Source of the DNA: Pseudarthrobacter oxydans | Lineage (GTDB): Bacteria > Actinomycetota > Actinomycetes > Actinomycetales > Micrococcaceae | Reading direction: 5' to 3' | NCBI RefSeq assembly: GCF_013314975.1 | Contig: NZ_JABTYH010000021.1 | Span: 1 to 64,000, forward strand | Length of the DNA: 64,000 nt | Part shown: one piece after another, positions 25,881-35,136 of the stretch | Layout of the letters: every line of letters begins with the position of its first letter | Numbering within the stretch: position 1 is the stretch's first letter | Notes under the pieces: model-generated | The model's input: the letters and a program-made list of their open reading frames with translations, nothing else | What the model was told of the DNA's origin: nothing | Databases searched by the model: none | Translations under genes and position numbers: made by a program

Positions 25881-27473
25881 ATGAGCACCATCACCCACGA
25901 ACCGCTGACCGTCACCCTCGGCACCAGCGGTATCACCCCGGAGGACGTCGTCGCCGTCGCGCGCCACAACGCCAGAGTGACCATTTCCCCGGAAGCCCTC
26001 GAAACCGTTGCAAAAGTGCGCGCGCACATCGACGACCTCGCGGCGAGCGACACCCCGGCGTACGGAATTTCCACCGGTTTCGGCGCCCTTGCCAACCGGC
26101 ACATACCCAACGAATTGCGCACCCAGCTGCAAAAGAGCCTGATCCGCAGCCACGCCGCCGGCATGGGTCCGGCCGTGGAACGTGAAGTGGTCCGCGGCAT
26201 CATGTTCCTCCGCGCCAAGACACTGGCCTCCGGCCGCACCGGCGTCCGTCCGGTGGTCCTGCAGACCATGGTGGACGTCCTCAACGCCGGCATCACCCCG
26301 GTGGTCCGCGAGTTCGGGTCGCTGGGCTGCTCCGGCGACCTGGCACCCCTATCGCACTGCGCCCTGGTCCTGATGGGCGAAGGCGAAGCCGCCGGGCCGG
26401 ACGGCCAGCTGTACGGCACCGCCGGCCGTCCCGCCGTCGCCGAACTCCTTGCCTTGCACGGCATCGAGCCGGTCACCCTCGCCGAAAAGGAAGGCCTTGC
26501 CCTGGTCAACGGTACCGAGGGCATGCTGGGCATGCTGCTGATGGCCATTGCGGACCTTCGGCAGCTGCTGACGACGGCGGACATCACCGCAGCGATGAGT
26601 GTCGAGGCGCTGCTGGGCACCGACCAGGTGTTCCTGCCGGAGCTGCACGCCGCGCTGCGACCCCATCCGGGGCAGGCCGCCAGCGCTGACAACATGCTGC
26701 GCGTGCTTTCCGGTTCGCCGATCGTCGCCTCCCACAAAGTCGGTGATTCCCGCGTGCAGGACGCCTATTCGCTCCGCTGCGCCCCGCAAGTCACCGGTGC
26801 GGTGAGGGATACGCTGGACCACGCGGACCTGGTGGCGTCCCGCGAACTCGCCGCGGCCATCGACAACCCGGTGGTGCTCCCTGACGGGCGGGTCAGCTCC
26901 AACGGCAACTTCCACGGCGCTCCTGTGGCCTACGTGCTGGACTTCCTGGCCATCGCCGTGGCGGACCTCAGTTCCATCGCGGAGCGCCGGACGGACAGGA
27001 TGCTTGACCCCGCGCGGTCCCACGGCCTTCCTGCGTTCCTCGCAGCCGACCCGGGTGTCGATTCCGGGCTCATGATCGCCCAGTACACCCAGGCCGGGCT
27101 GGTCTCGGACAACAAGCGTCTCGCTGTACCTGCATCGGTGGACTCCATCCCGAGTTCGGCCATGCAGGAAGACCACGTCTCCATGGGGTGGCACGCGGCC
27201 CGTAAACTCCGGAAGGCAGTAGAGAACCTGCGGCGCGTCCTGGCGATCGAGCTGGTGACCTCAGCCCGGGCATTGGATATCCGCACCCAGCTCTCCGGTG
27301 GCGGGCTGACGCCGGGACCGGCGGGCGCCGCCGTCGTCACTGCACTTCGGAGCGTGGTGGACGGGCCGGGGACGGACCGCTTCCTTTCCCCGGAGCTGGA
27401 GGCGGCGGACAGGCTGGTCGCCGCAGGGGAGGTGCGCCGGGCCGTCGAATCGGCCGTGGGTCCACTGGCATAA
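25881..27473 (+). CDS. hutH: Histidine ammonia-lyase
   Basis: 530 residues. First step of histidine degradation: histidine to urocanate and ammonia. The MIO-forming triad is Cys150-Ser151-Gly152 in GSLGCSGDLAPLSH (Cys instead of the more usual Ala), and Tyr61 in YGISTGFGALAN is the catalytic tyrosine. Also NGTEGMLGML and IDNPVVLPDGRVSSNGNFHG, standard for the family. ATG follows AGCAGGAAC. Clustered with hutU and IclR; hutG is 8.4 kb away and hutI is not in the window. Confidence 0.97.
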   Translation: MSTITHEPLTVTLGTSGITPEDVVAVARHNARVTISPEALETVAKVRAHIDDLAASDTPAYGISTGFGALANRHIPNELRTQLQKSLIRSHAAGMGPAVEREVVRGIMFLRAKTLASGRTGVRPVVLQTMVDVLNAGITPVVREFGSLGCSGDLAPLSHCALVLMGEGEAAGPDGQLYGTAGRPAVAELLALHGIEPVTLAEKEGLALVNGTEGMLGMLLMAIADLRQLLTTADITAAMSVEALLGTDQVFLPELHAALRPHPGQAASADNMLRVLSGSPIVASHKVGDSRVQDAYSLRCAPQVTGAVRDTLDHADLVASRELAAAIDNPVVLPDGRVSSNGNFHGAPVAYVLDFLAIAVADLSSIAERRTDRMLDPARSHGLPAFLAADPGVDSGLMIAQYTQAGLVSDNKRLAVPASVDSIPSSAMQEDHVSMGWHAARKLRKAVENLRRVLAIELVTSARALDIRTQLSGGGLTPGPAGAAVVTALRSVVDGPGTDRFLSPELEAADRLVAAGEVRRAVESAVGPLA

Positions 27474-27504
27474 AAGCGAACAATCTTCAGCCTATCGGCA
27501 CAAA

Positions 27505-27551
27505 GCGTCCGCCTGGTGAAATTTCGAGCGACACGGACATCGGGCGGACGC
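27505..27551. terminator. Inverted repeat after hutH
   Basis: GCGTCCGCC (27505-27513) pairs with GGCGGACGC (27543-27551) across 29 bases, 32 bases after the hutH stop. No T run. Possible terminator or merely an extended hairpin in the 162-base gap. Confidence 0.4.
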
Positions 27552-27635
27552 GGAGTGTAGTAGAACTGAAGGTGTAGTGAAAGTCACATCAAAGAGGCTG
27601 TGGCGCGGAACATATACAAAGGGGTAGAAGTTCAA

Positions 27636-27872
27636 ATGAAAGCACGTGGGGCAGTCCTGTCGAGGCGCAATGCCCATTCCGCCGTTATTTCCGACTGGAG
27701 GGGACTCCAGGCCGGGGAACGCGTCGAGATCATCAAGCAGGCGCATGTGGTGGCCACCGGTGAGGTGGAAGAAGTGTCCCAGAGCGGAAACGTTCTGTGG
27801 CTTGTGCCGACTGGTCCGTCCGAAAAGCAGCTCTTTTTGAAGTCCGACGGCGTACAGGTCCGCCGGGCCTGA
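27636..27872 (+). CDS. Small hypothetical protein
   Basis: 78 residues from the ATG at 27636 (MKARGAVLSRRNAHSAVISD); a GTG 12 codons upstream is in frame but has no ribosome site. Beta-strand-rich, basic, ends QLFLKSDGVQVRRA; VGE/VEEVSQSGNVLWLVP suggests an SH3-like barrel, possibly nucleic-acid-binding, but no family is recognised. Followed by a perfect intrinsic terminator, so it is a one-gene unit. Moderately sure it is real from ribosome site, GC-biased codons and terminator. Confidence 0.7.
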   Translation: MKARGAVLSRRNAHSAVISDWRGLQAGERVEIIKQAHVVATGEVEEVSQSGNVLWLVPTGPSEKQLFLKSDGVQVRRA

Positions 27873-27895
27873 TAACCCGGCCAACTGCCGATAGA

Positions 27896-27935
27896 AAAAG
27901 TCCCCGCCGCTGCGTATGCAGCGGCGGGGACTTTT
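27896..27935. terminator. Bidirectional Rho-independent terminator
   Basis: Perfect 18-bp stem (27896-27913 and 27918-27935) with tetraloop GTAT. The 3' arm ends in TTTT, and the 5' arm starts AAAA, so it terminates both the small + gene and the convergent - gene. Confidence 0.93.
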
Positions 27936-27969
27936 GTCTGTGCGCGAAAGGGGCGTCCCTCGCAATCTG

Positions 27970-28230
27970 TCAGGCTGCGATGGCCTCGTAGGTCTCGCCG
28001 AAGGGGACCGATTCGTCCAACGCCACGGTGTAGCGGCCGGGGTGCAGCCTGGTCACCAGGATGCCGCAGGCCGCGTCCTGGGCTGCAACCTCGATGAGTT
28101 CGGCAACTGCTTCTTCCAGGCCCGTGTGGACGTCGCCCGCGGTGGAGAACTCCAGGTCGATCGACCGGACTGCCGGTGCGTCAGTGGCTGAGGAGACGGC
28201 GGGGACGTGCTCCATTGTTGCTGTAGTCAT
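27970..28230 (-). CDS. Small acidic hypothetical protein
   Basis: 86 residues, ATG at 28230 with AGGAAG upstream. Acidic, no Cys except one, no membrane segment. GDVHTGLEEAVAELIEVAAQ and GILVTRLHPGRYTVALDESV suggest a small alpha/beta fold. No family recognised. Transcribed alone towards the shared terminator. Confidence 0.7.
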   Translation of the reverse strand: MTTATMEHVPAVSSATDAPAVRSIDLEFSTAGDVHTGLEEAVAELIEVAAQDAACGILVTRLHPGRYTVALDESVPFGETYEAIAA

Positions 28231-28443
28231 GTGTGAACTTCCTGTGTTTCATGCCTGAGGGCCTTTTCATCGTACCTGCTCGTCCGCGCAAATGTCAGAT
28301 GACTGCTGTTTGGAGTGTCGAAATCCCGTCCGAAGCCAGCCGGACTCGCGGCCTCCCAGTCACAATAGGGCGCGTTGGCGGAGCGTCAGCGCATCGGCAA
28401 CGATGGGGTGCAAACGTGCAACGTCAGCTCGAAGGGGATCTGG

Positions 28444-29307
28444 ATGAAAATCATGCGCCTGGGTGAAAAGGGCAAGGAGCAGCCGGCAGTCATGGTGCCG
28501 TCCGGCCGGTACTACAGCCTCCTGCCGCTGACGCCGGACGTGGACGGTGAGTTCCTGGCATCCGGGGGAGTGGACAAGGTCCGGCACGCGCTGGAAGCCG
28601 GATCCCTGCCGGAACTGGAAGGTGTGGCGGCGCTCAGGGTTGGCCCCCCGATTGCCAGGCCCGGCTCGGTGGTGGGAATCGGGATGAATTACGCCGCGCA
28701 CGCCGCCGAGTCAGGTTCCGCGCCCCCGGAAATTCCGGTGGTGTTCCTCAAACCGGGCAATACTGTTGCGGGACCGTTCGATGCCGCTCCCATTCCGCCG
28801 AACTCCAGCAGGTACGACTGGGAAGTGGAGCTGGGAATCGTCATCGGCAGGGAGGCCTCCTACCTGAAGTCCCCCAGCCAGGCGAAGGACTGCATCGCGG
28901 GATACGTCACCGCCAACGACCTCTCCGAGCGTGAGTACCAGCTCCCCGGGGCGGCCGGCCAGTGGACCAAAGGGAAGTCCCTCCCCGGCTCCACGCCGCT
29001 GGGCCCCTGGCTGGTTCCGGCAGGCGAGATCGACGGCGGGAACCTGCCGTTGCGGAGCTGGGTCAACGGGGAGCCGCGGCAGGACTCCTGCACCTCGGAG
29101 CTCATCTTCGATGCCGCCACCCTTGTCCACCACTGCAGCCAGTACATGCGCCTGGAGCCCGGGGACGTCATCCTGACCGGAACGCCGGAAGGCGTGGCGC
29201 TCAGCGGCCGCTTCCCCTACCTCCAGCCGGGTGACGTGGTGGAGGTAGAGGTTGTGGGGCTGGGGCGCCAACGCCTTGGGCTGTTCCGTGCTGGAGAGTC
29301 CGGCTAG
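28444..29307 (+). CDS. Fumarylacetoacetate hydrolase (FAH) family protein
   Basis: 287 residues; ATG 28444 preceded by AAGGGGATC is preferred to an upstream in-frame start. The FAH fold is shown by VGIGMNYAAHAAESG, the metal ligands in YDWEVELGIVIG and NDLSEREYQ, and EPGDVILTGTPEGVALSG near the end. The family opens or cleaves C-C bonds in acyl-pyruvates (fumarylpyruvate, 2-keto-3-deoxy acids, aromatic catabolites); which one is unclear. The stop overlaps the convergent universal stress gene by 4 bases. The 213-base upstream gap shows no motif. Confidence 0.88.
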   Translation: MKIMRLGEKGKEQPAVMVPSGRYYSLLPLTPDVDGEFLASGGVDKVRHALEAGSLPELEGVAALRVGPPIARPGSVVGIGMNYAAHAAESGSAPPEIPVVFLKPGNTVAGPFDAAPIPPNSSRYDWEVELGIVIGREASYLKSPSQAKDCIAGYVTANDLSEREYQLPGAAGQWTKGKSLPGSTPLGPWLVPAGEIDGGNLPLRSWVNGEPRQDSCTSELIFDAATLVHHCSQYMRLEPGDVILTGTPEGVALSGRFPYLQPGDVVEVEVVGLGRQRLGLFRAGESG

Positions 29308-29696
29308 CCTGCCTTTACTGCCAGGACCGGGCAGTCGGCTTCCAGCAGGATCCGTTGGGAAACGCTGCCCATGATGAGCTTGCCCACCGGTGTCCGACGG
29401 CGCAGGCCGATCACAATCAGTTCAGCGTTGTGCTCCTCCGCGGCATCGAGCACCTCTGCGGCGGCATCGTGGCCACGGACCGGCTGCTTGATCACGTGGT
29501 CGATGCCCTGGGTGGCCAGGCGGTCCTCAATGCTCTGGATCTCCGGCTCCTGGGCGTAGCGGTTGTCCACCAGCGCGTCCCCCTTGGACGAGTTGATGAC
29601 CAACAGTTTGGTGTTGCTCTTCCGGGCTTCGTGGATGGCCTGGGTCAGGGCTGCTTCGCCCTCGGGGGTCGGGACGTATCCCACCACGATGGTCAT
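29304..29696 (-). CDS. Universal stress protein (UspA domain), last gene of the tct operon
   Basis: 130 residues, single UspA domain with the ATP-binding pattern [21 protein letters not shown] (the G-2x-G-9x-G(S/T) motif: the last G followed by S). [13 protein letters not shown] start. ATGA overlap with tctA places a stress/ATP-sensing protein in the tricarboxylate transporter operon; TctA-UspA gene pairs recur in actinobacteria. It may sense energy status or regulate uptake (inference). Confidence 0.9.
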   Translation of the reverse strand: MTIVVGYVPTPEGEAALTQAIHEARKSNTKLLVINSSKGDALVDNRYAQEPEIQSIEDRLATQGIDHVIKQPVRGHDAAAEVLDAAEEHNAELIVIGLRRRTPVGKLIMGSVSQRILLEADCPVLAVKAG

Positions 29697-31411
29697 GGTG
29701 TCTCCTTCTTGTCTGCGTGGGCCGGGCTGTCTGGGCGGGCAGTGCTGTCCGGGTGGCTATGGCTGCCTGGGCGGGCAGTGCTGTCTGCGTGGACACCGCT
29801 GCCTGAATGAACTGTGCTGCCCGGGTGGGCGGCACTCTCCGGGTGGACGGGCAGGTCTGCATGCGCGGAGCTGCCGGACGGAGCCGCCGGCCCCGTTTCC
29901 GTGGCCGGCACGGGTCCGGCCGCAGCCGGGCGGTTGCGCCGGACCAGCTTGAAGATCAGCGGCCACAGCAGGATGAGTCCCACGATGATGTAGATGACGA
30001 CGGCGATCGGCTCGCTCCAGAGCCCTGCCGGGTCACCGGCGCTGAGTTGCAGGCTCTTCCGCAGCTGGCCCTCGATGCGTGGCCCAAGGATGACGCCAAG
30101 GATCAGGGGCAGCACAGGCAGCCCGAACCGGCGCATCATGAATCCCAAAGCCCCCAGCGCAAGCAGGAGGACCAGGTCAAAGGCCTGCAGGTTCACCGAG
30201 TAGGCGCCCAGCGTGGCGAAGAACAGGATTCCCGCGTACAGGTACGGCCGGGGGAGCTGCAGGAGCTTGGCCCACAGGGGAGCCAGCGGCAGGTTGATCA
30301 GCAGGAGCAGCAGGTTGCCGATGAAAAGGCTTGCAATCAGCGCCCACACCAGGGGGCCCTGGCTGGAGAACAGCTGCGGACCCGGCTGGATGCCGTAGGA
30401 GGTGAACGCAGCCAGCATGACGGCGGCAGTGGCGTTGGTGGGCAGGCCCAGCGCAAGCATGGGGGTCAGGGTCCCGGCGGCGGCTGCGTTGTTGGCAGCT
30501 TCCGGACCGGCCACGCCCTCGATGGCACCCTTGCCGAACTCCTCGGGGTGCTTGCTGAGGCGCTTCTCCGTCACATAGGAGAGGAACGTGGGGATTTCCG
30601 CGCCGCCGGCGGGAAGGGCGCCGAAGGGGAATCCGAAGGCGGTCCCCCGGAGCCAGGGCTTCCAGGAACGGCTCCAGTCCTTCTTGCCCATCCAGGGACG
30701 TCCAACCGGAATGACGTGCAACGGGGTGCGGCGCAGGTGGGCGGCAACCCACAAGGCTTCACCCACTGCGAAGATGGCCACGGCCACCACAACGATGTCC
30801 AGGCCGTCCGCGAGCAGCGGCTGGCCGAAGGTCAGGCGGCGCTGGCCGGTCACGGAGTCGATGCCCACCAGGCCGATGGCCAGGCCCAGGGCCAGCGAGG
30901 AGAAGCCGCGGAGCCGGGATGAGCCGAGCACGGCCGTGACGGCCAGCAGGGCCAGGACCATGATGGCAAAGTAGCTGGGCGCACCCAGGCTGACGGCGAA
31001 CTCCACCACGATGGGGGCGCAGACGGCCAGGAGTGCGGTGCCGATGGTGCCGGCGATGAACGAGCCGATGGCCGCCGTCGCAAGCGCCTGCGCGGCCCGC
31101 CCCGCTTTGGCCATTTTGTTGCCTTCGATCGCCGTCACCACCGAGGACGATTCACCGGGTGTGTTCAGCAGGATCGAGGTGGTGGAACCGCCGTACATGC
31201 CGCCGTAGTAGATGCCGGCGAACATGATGAAGGCGCTGGTGGGTTCCAGGGCGTAGGTGACGGGCAGCAGCAGGGCCACGGTCATGGCCGGGCCGAGGCC
31301 GGGCAGGACGCCGACGGCGGTGCCCAGGATGACGCCGATGACGGCGTAGAGGAAATTCATGGGGGTGAGGGCGGTGGCGAAACCGTCCATCAGTGAGGAC
31401 CAGACGTCCAT
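29693..31411 (-). CDS. tctA: Tripartite tricarboxylate transporter permease TctA
   Basis: 572 residues with about 12 membrane segments. Typical TctA motifs include [37 protein letters not shown] and [19 protein letters not shown]. It forms the large permease subunit with TctB and imports citrate/tricarboxylates or related acids delivered by TctC, driven by ion gradients. The last ~60 residues are a hydrophilic hexapeptide-repeat tail absent from most family members. Start overlaps the end of tctB by one base (TGATG), and its end overlaps the Usp gene. Confidence 0.95.
   Translation of the reverse strand: MDVWSSLMDGFATALTPMNFLYAVIGVILGTAVGVLPGLGPAMTVALLLPVTYALEPTSAFIMFAGIYYGGMYGGSTTSILLNTPGESSSVVTAIEGNKMAKAGRAAQALATAAIGSFIAGTIGTALLAVCAPIVVEFAVSLGAPSYFAIMVLALLAVTAVLGSSRLRGFSSLALGLAIGLVGIDSVTGQRRLTFGQPLLADGLDIVVVAVAIFAVGEALWVAAHLRRTPLHVIPVGRPWMGKKDWSRSWKPWLRGTAFGFPFGALPAGGAEIPTFLSYVTEKRLSKHPEEFGKGAIEGVAGPEAANNAAAAGTLTPMLALGLPTNATAAVMLAAFTSYGIQPGPQLFSSQGPLVWALIASLFIGNLLLLLINLPLAPLWAKLLQLPRPYLYAGILFFATLGAYSVNLQAFDLVLLLALGALGFMMRRFGLPVLPLILGVILGPRIEGQLRKSLQLSAGDPAGLWSEPIAVVIYIIVGLILLWPLIFKLVRRNRPAAAGPVPATETGPAAPSGSSAHADLPVHPESAAHPGSTVHSGSGVHADSTARPGSHSHPDSTARPDSPAHADKKETP
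29708..29869 (-). repeat. 18-bp-period repeat encoding the TctA hexapeptide tail
   Basis: Nine degenerate 18-bp units coding for six-residue motifs such as [36 protein letters not shown]. The DNA is GC-rich and internally similar (recurrent 'GGGCGGGCAGTGCTGTC'-like tracts). The cytoplasmic His/Pro/Asp/Ser-rich tail has no known role; His may bind metal. Confidence 0.8.
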
Positions 31412-31914
31412 CAGAGGATTCCTTCCAGGAGTCCGGCGGGCAGTGCGATGCCCAGCCCGAGGTAGAAGCCGTAGAAGGTCAGCAGGGACAGGGCCACGGA
31501 GATGAGCCCGTCACGGATGTAGCGGCGGCTGCCCAGTGCCAGGACGCTGCCCCAGAACAGGACGGTGCCGGAGATGACCCAGCCGGCCCAGTCGATGAGC
31601 AGGATGTTCAGGATGAAAGCGCCCGCCAGGGGCAGGATGGTCTTCCAGTCGGCAGGGTGGGTGAGGTCGATGTCCTCGCCGCCCTCCGCTTCGCCCTGGC
31701 CGCCCCGGATGACGTTGACGGCCAGCAGGACTGCGCAGGCCACCAGCAAACCGGCCACGATGAACGGAACCGTTTTGGGACCAACCGGGTCCGACTGGGA
31801 ATACGGGGTTACCAGGCCGTTGGCGTCCAGGAAGACAAGGACGCCAACCGCGCCGAGCAGGAGTGCAACTCCCAGCTCGGCGCGGCCTTTAAGGCCTGTG
31901 GTCAGCGAGCTCAC
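31411..31914 (-). CDS. tctB: Tripartite tricarboxylate transporter small subunit TctB
   Basis: 167 residues with four membrane helices ([76 protein letters not shown]), the TctB layout. A short charged loop ([14 protein letters not shown]) lies between helices 2 and 3. Start overlaps tctC's stop by 4 bases; end overlaps tctA's start. Confidence 0.92.
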   Translation of the reverse strand: MSSLTTGLKGRAELGVALLLGAVGVLVFLDANGLVTPYSQSDPVGPKTVPFIVAGLLVACAVLLAVNVIRGGQGEAEGGEDIDLTHPADWKTILPLAGAFILNILLIDWAGWVISGTVLFWGSVLALGSRRYIRDGLISVALSLLTFYGFYLGLGIALPAGLLEGIL

Positions 31915-32921
31915 GCCAACCCAAGCTTGGTGAGGACGTCCGCCACCCGCTTGTCCTGCTCGGTGAGGAAGGTCTCGAACTCGTCGCCGGTGATGAAGGC
32001 GTCAGTCCAGCTGTGGGTCTTCAGCGCTTCCTTCCAGCCTTCGGTTGCGTGCATCTTCTCAAGGGCGGCGATCAGGGAAGCCTTGTCCTCGTCGCTGATG
32101 CCCGGAGGGGCCACGATGCCGCGCCAGTTGGTGAACACCAGGTCGATGTTGGATTCCTTCAGTGTGGGGGCGTCCACGCCTTCCAGGCGCTCCTCGCCGC
32201 TGGTTGCCAGCACGCGGACTTCGCCGGATTCGATCTGCTGCAGGTACTCACCGGCGCCGGAAGCGGCAAAGCCAAGCTTGTTGCCGAGGATCGCGGGCAG
32301 GAGGTCTCCGCCGCCGTCGTAGGACACGAAGTTCACCTTGGTGGCGTCGATGCCCACCGCGCCGGCCAGCTGCATGGGCAGCAGGTGGTCGGGGCCGCCG
32401 GGGGAGGAGCCGCCGCCTACGGAAATAGACGCCGGGTCAGCCTTCCAGGCCGCCACCAGGTCGTCGATGGTCTTGTAGGGGGAGTCCTTGCTGACCATGA
32501 TCGCGCCGGGTTCCTCGATGAGCCGGGCCAGGGGGGTGGTCTCGGTCAGCTTGGATTCGGACTTGTTGGTGTAGCTGGCGCCCACGACGCCCAGCCCCAT
32601 GAGCATGGTGAGGTCGCCGTTGCCCTTTTCGTTGACCACGCGGGCCAGGCCCACGGTGCCCCCGGCGCCGGCGAGGTTGAAGACCTCGGTGTTGTTGGAG
32701 ATCTTCTCGTCGTCGAGGACCTTCGCTGCGGCGCGTGCGGTGGTGTCGTAGCCGCCGCCCGGGGTGTTGGGGACCATGATCTGCAGGCCGGTGATGGGTC
32801 CGGCGGCGGCGCCGGAGCTTTCCGGGCCGGTGGAGCTCTTGCCGGTGGCACCGCAGCCGGTGGCCATCAGGGCGATGCCGGCGGCGACGGCGGCGACTCG
32901 CAATGCGCGGATCTGGCGCAT
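31911..32921 (-). CDS. tctC: Tricarboxylate-binding lipoprotein TctC (Bug family)
   Basis: 336 residues. Lipoprotein signal with lipobox MATGC (Cys23). The mature protein has the Bug/TctC fold: MVPNTPGGGYDTTARAAAKV, AGAGGTVGLARVV and VGGGSSPGGPDHLLPMQLAG. It binds the extracellular tricarboxylate and hands it to TctBA. First gene of the tctCBA-usp operon, ribosome site GAAGAGG region. Divergent from the small membrane gene and the CitA/CitB-type system that likely controls it. Confidence 0.94.
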   Translation of the reverse strand: MRQIRALRVAAVAAGIALMATGCGATGKSSTGPESSGAAAGPITGLQIMVPNTPGGGYDTTARAAAKVLDDEKISNNTEVFNLAGAGGTVGLARVVNEKGNGDLTMLMGLGVVGASYTNKSESKLTETTPLARLIEEPGAIMVSKDSPYKTIDDLVAAWKADPASISVGGGSSPGGPDHLLPMQLAGAVGIDATKVNFVSYDGGGDLLPAILGNKLGFAASGAGEYLQQIESGEVRVLATSGEERLEGVDAPTLKESNIDLVFTNWRGIVAPPGISDEDKASLIAALEKMHATEGWKEALKTHSWTDAFITGDEFETFLTEQDKRVADVLTKLGLA

Positions 32922-32959
32922 GGTGTTCCTCTTCTCAGTAATGCAATTCTCTACAGGAT

Positions 32960-32976
32960 GATCAGCGGACCTGATC
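32960..32976. promoter_or_regulatory. Inverted repeat in the tctC promoter region
   Basis: GATCAG (32960-32965) and CTGATC (32971-32976), spacer CGGAC, 39 bases upstream of tctC in the 228-base divergent region. A perfect short dyad where an operator is expected; the regulator is unknown. Confidence 0.4.
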
Positions 32977-33149
32977 TGTGCTTTCGATGCTAGGCCCGGC
33001 AGTGACGGCGATCACTCTTGTGTACGCAGAGAAAGTTAAGTTCATTGCGTTCACGTTTCCGGCACCCCACCACGCCCGGGTCCGCACCGCCCTTCGCCTC
33101 GTCGTGCATCGCCCTTTAGGCTGGAAGTTGGCCAGGGAACGGGGCGGAC

Positions 33150-33419
33150 ATGGCGGAGCGAAGCGGGCGTTACGGAACCAGGCCGGCAGCATGGATCGGC
33201 ATCGCGGTGGTCCTGCTCGCGCTGGTCCCGGCAGTCATGCGGGTTGTTGATGGACGGGCGGGCTGGTGGGAGGCGCTGTACATCCTGGCCGGGGCCGGGT
33301 TGATCACGTTCCACGCAACCCGGCTGGTGCTGCTGCACCGCGCAGGCCGGATCCCGGGTGCCGGCGCCGGCACCGCCCGGAGTGCCGGCGGGGAAGGGCA
33401 CGACGGCGGTCCCCGCTGA
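33150..33419 (+). CDS. Small two-helix membrane protein
   Basis: 89 residues with two membrane helices (AAWIGIAVVLLALVPAVM and WEALYILAGAGLITFHAT) and a basic link, then a Gly/Ala-rich cytoplasmic tail. ATG preceded by GGGGCGG. It is between tctC and the sensor kinase gene; a link to either is not shown. No family recognised. Confidence 0.65.
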   Translation: MAERSGRYGTRPAAWIGIAVVLLALVPAVMRVVDGRAGWWEALYILAGAGLITFHATRLVLLHRAGRIPGAGAGTARSAGGEGHDGGPR

Positions 33420-33540
33420 CTGTGCCGCAGGCTGCGGTATAGTTCCGGTACGCCGGGAGGGGGCGGGCGGCGCGCCCCTGTGCCTGCGCGACGTGTGCCT
33501 GCGCCCAGGCACCTGAACCACCATTAAAGGAATCCACGCA

Positions 33541-35136
33541 GTGACGCGACGAAGAGGAATGTCCCTCGCCGGGCAGTACCTTGTGCTCCAGTTGCTGATT
33601 GTCCTGGCAGTGCTCGTGGCCGTGGTGGCCATTTCCCTGGCCCAGTCCGCTGCCGCCTTTGAGCGCACCGAGGGCAGGAGGGCGCTCTCCGCCGCGGAGG
33701 CGCTCGGCAACAACCCCGCGGTCCGGGCTTTGCTGCCGGAGGCTGAGCCGCGTGTTGGTTCAGCGCTCCCTGCGGTGGCCGAGTCCGTCCGGACCGTCTC
33801 CGGATCGTCCCACGTCACGCTCGCAAAACTGGACCGGACGGTGGTTGCCGCCTCCGATCCGGGCCTGCTGGGCAAGCCCATGGAACTCGGAGCCAGCAGG
33901 GTCATGGAAGGCCGGGCGTGGACCGGCGTCCTGAACCAGGGCGGAACCGCCGTCCTCTCCGCCCACGTCCCGGTGCTCAACGATTCGGGAAAGATGATCG
34001 GCATCGCAGCCATCAGCCGCAACTACCCGTCCACCCTTGAACGGCTCGGCGATGCCGTCCCCAACCTCCTGACCTACCTCGGCGTGGCCAGCGTCCTGGG
34101 CGTGGCGGGATCCCTGCTGTTGTCCCGCCGGGTCAAACGCCAGACCCTCGGGATGGAGCCCAGCGAGATCACCGGGCTGGTGGAAAACCGCGAGGCGATG
34201 CTGCACGGGCTGAAGGAAGGCGTGGTGGCGCTGGACCCCCATGAGCGCGTCACCGTAGCGAACGACAGTGCCAGGGAGCTGTTGGGGCTGCCGCCGGACT
34301 GCGTGGGCAGGAAACTCGCGTCCCTTCCCGTGGACCCGGCGCTCAAGGTGGTCCTGACCCGCGACCAGCCGGACCCGGACCAGCTGGTGCTTGTGGGGGA
34401 GCGGCTGGTGGTGCTGAACCGTGTGCCCATCCGCTCCCGCGGCCGCAACATCGGCTCGGTCACAACCCTGAGGGACCGGACAGAGCTGTCATCCCTGGAG
34501 CGTGAGCTGGGGGCCACCCGGACCGCCACGGACACGCTGCGCGCGCAGGCCCACGAGTTCGCCAACCAGTTGCACGTCATTTCCGGCCTGATCCAGATCG
34601 GCGAGTACGATTCCGTGGTCCAGTTCGTTAACGGCGCCACGGTGGACCGGACCAGGCTCAATGATGAAGTAACCAGCCGGATCCAGGATCCCGCGCTCGC
34701 CGCATTGCTGATTGCCAAGTCCAGCCTCGCCACGGAGCGCGGCGTGGCACTGCAGCTTGACCCGGAGTCCGCCCTGCGCCCGGTCAGCGACGATTTGTCC
34801 CGGGACCTCACCACCGTTGTGGGGAACCTGGTGGACAACGCGTTCGACGCCGTCACCGGGCTTCCGGGGGCAGCCGTCCGGGTGCTTGTGGAGGACACTG
34901 AGGACCATGTCACCGTCACGGTCCGGGACACCGGCCCGGGCGTCCCGGACGAGGCCGTGGAGGACATCTTCCGCCAGGGGTTCTCCACCAAGGAAGCCGG
35001 CCCGGCGGACGGACGCGGCTTCGGCCTGGCGCTTTCACGGGTGGTCTGCCGGCGGTCCGGCGGGGACCTCACGGTGGCCAATGACAACGGAGCAGTCTTC
35101 ACCGCACGATTCAAAAGGGGTGCAACGCAGCCATGA
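33541..35136 (+). CDS. CitA/DcuS-type sensor histidine kinase
   Basis: 531 residues from a GTG preceded by AAAGGA. Helix 1 at ~16-32, extracytoplasmic sCache-like ligand domain ~40-165, helix 2 ~175-195 (LLTYLGVASVLGVAGSLLL), cytoplasmic PAS ~220-325, then the phospho-accepting His338 in QAHEFANQLHVISGLI, and the GHKL ATPase with NLVDNAFDAVTG and GFGLALSRVV. Kinases of this class sense C4/C6 carboxylates. Position next to the divergent tctCBA suggests it detects the transported acid. ATGA overlap with the response regulator. Confidence 0.93.
   Translation: MTRRRGMSLAGQYLVLQLLIVLAVLVAVVAISLAQSAAAFERTEGRRALSAAEALGNNPAVRALLPEAEPRVGSALPAVAESVRTVSGSSHVTLAKLDRTVVAASDPGLLGKPMELGASRVMEGRAWTGVLNQGGTAVLSAHVPVLNDSGKMIGIAAISRNYPSTLERLGDAVPNLLTYLGVASVLGVAGSLLLSRRVKRQTLGMEPSEITGLVENREAMLHGLKEGVVALDPHERVTVANDSARELLGLPPDCVGRKLASLPVDPALKVVLTRDQPDPDQLVLVGERLVVLNRVPIRSRGRNIGSVTTLRDRTELSSLERELGATRTATDTLRAQAHEFANQLHVISGLIQIGEYDSVVQFVNGATVDRTRLNDEVTSRIQDPALAALLIAKSSLATERGVALQLDPESALRPVSDDLSRDLTTVVGNLVDNAFDAVTGLPGAAVRVLVEDTEDHVTVTVRDTGPGVPDEAVEDIFRQGFSTKEAGPADGRGFGLALSRVVCRRSGGDLTVANDNGAVFTARFKRGATQP

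Noticed and set aside
25685..26737. Long open frame antisense to hutH
   Set aside because: Antisense artefact of a high-GC gene; the hutH motifs are clear.
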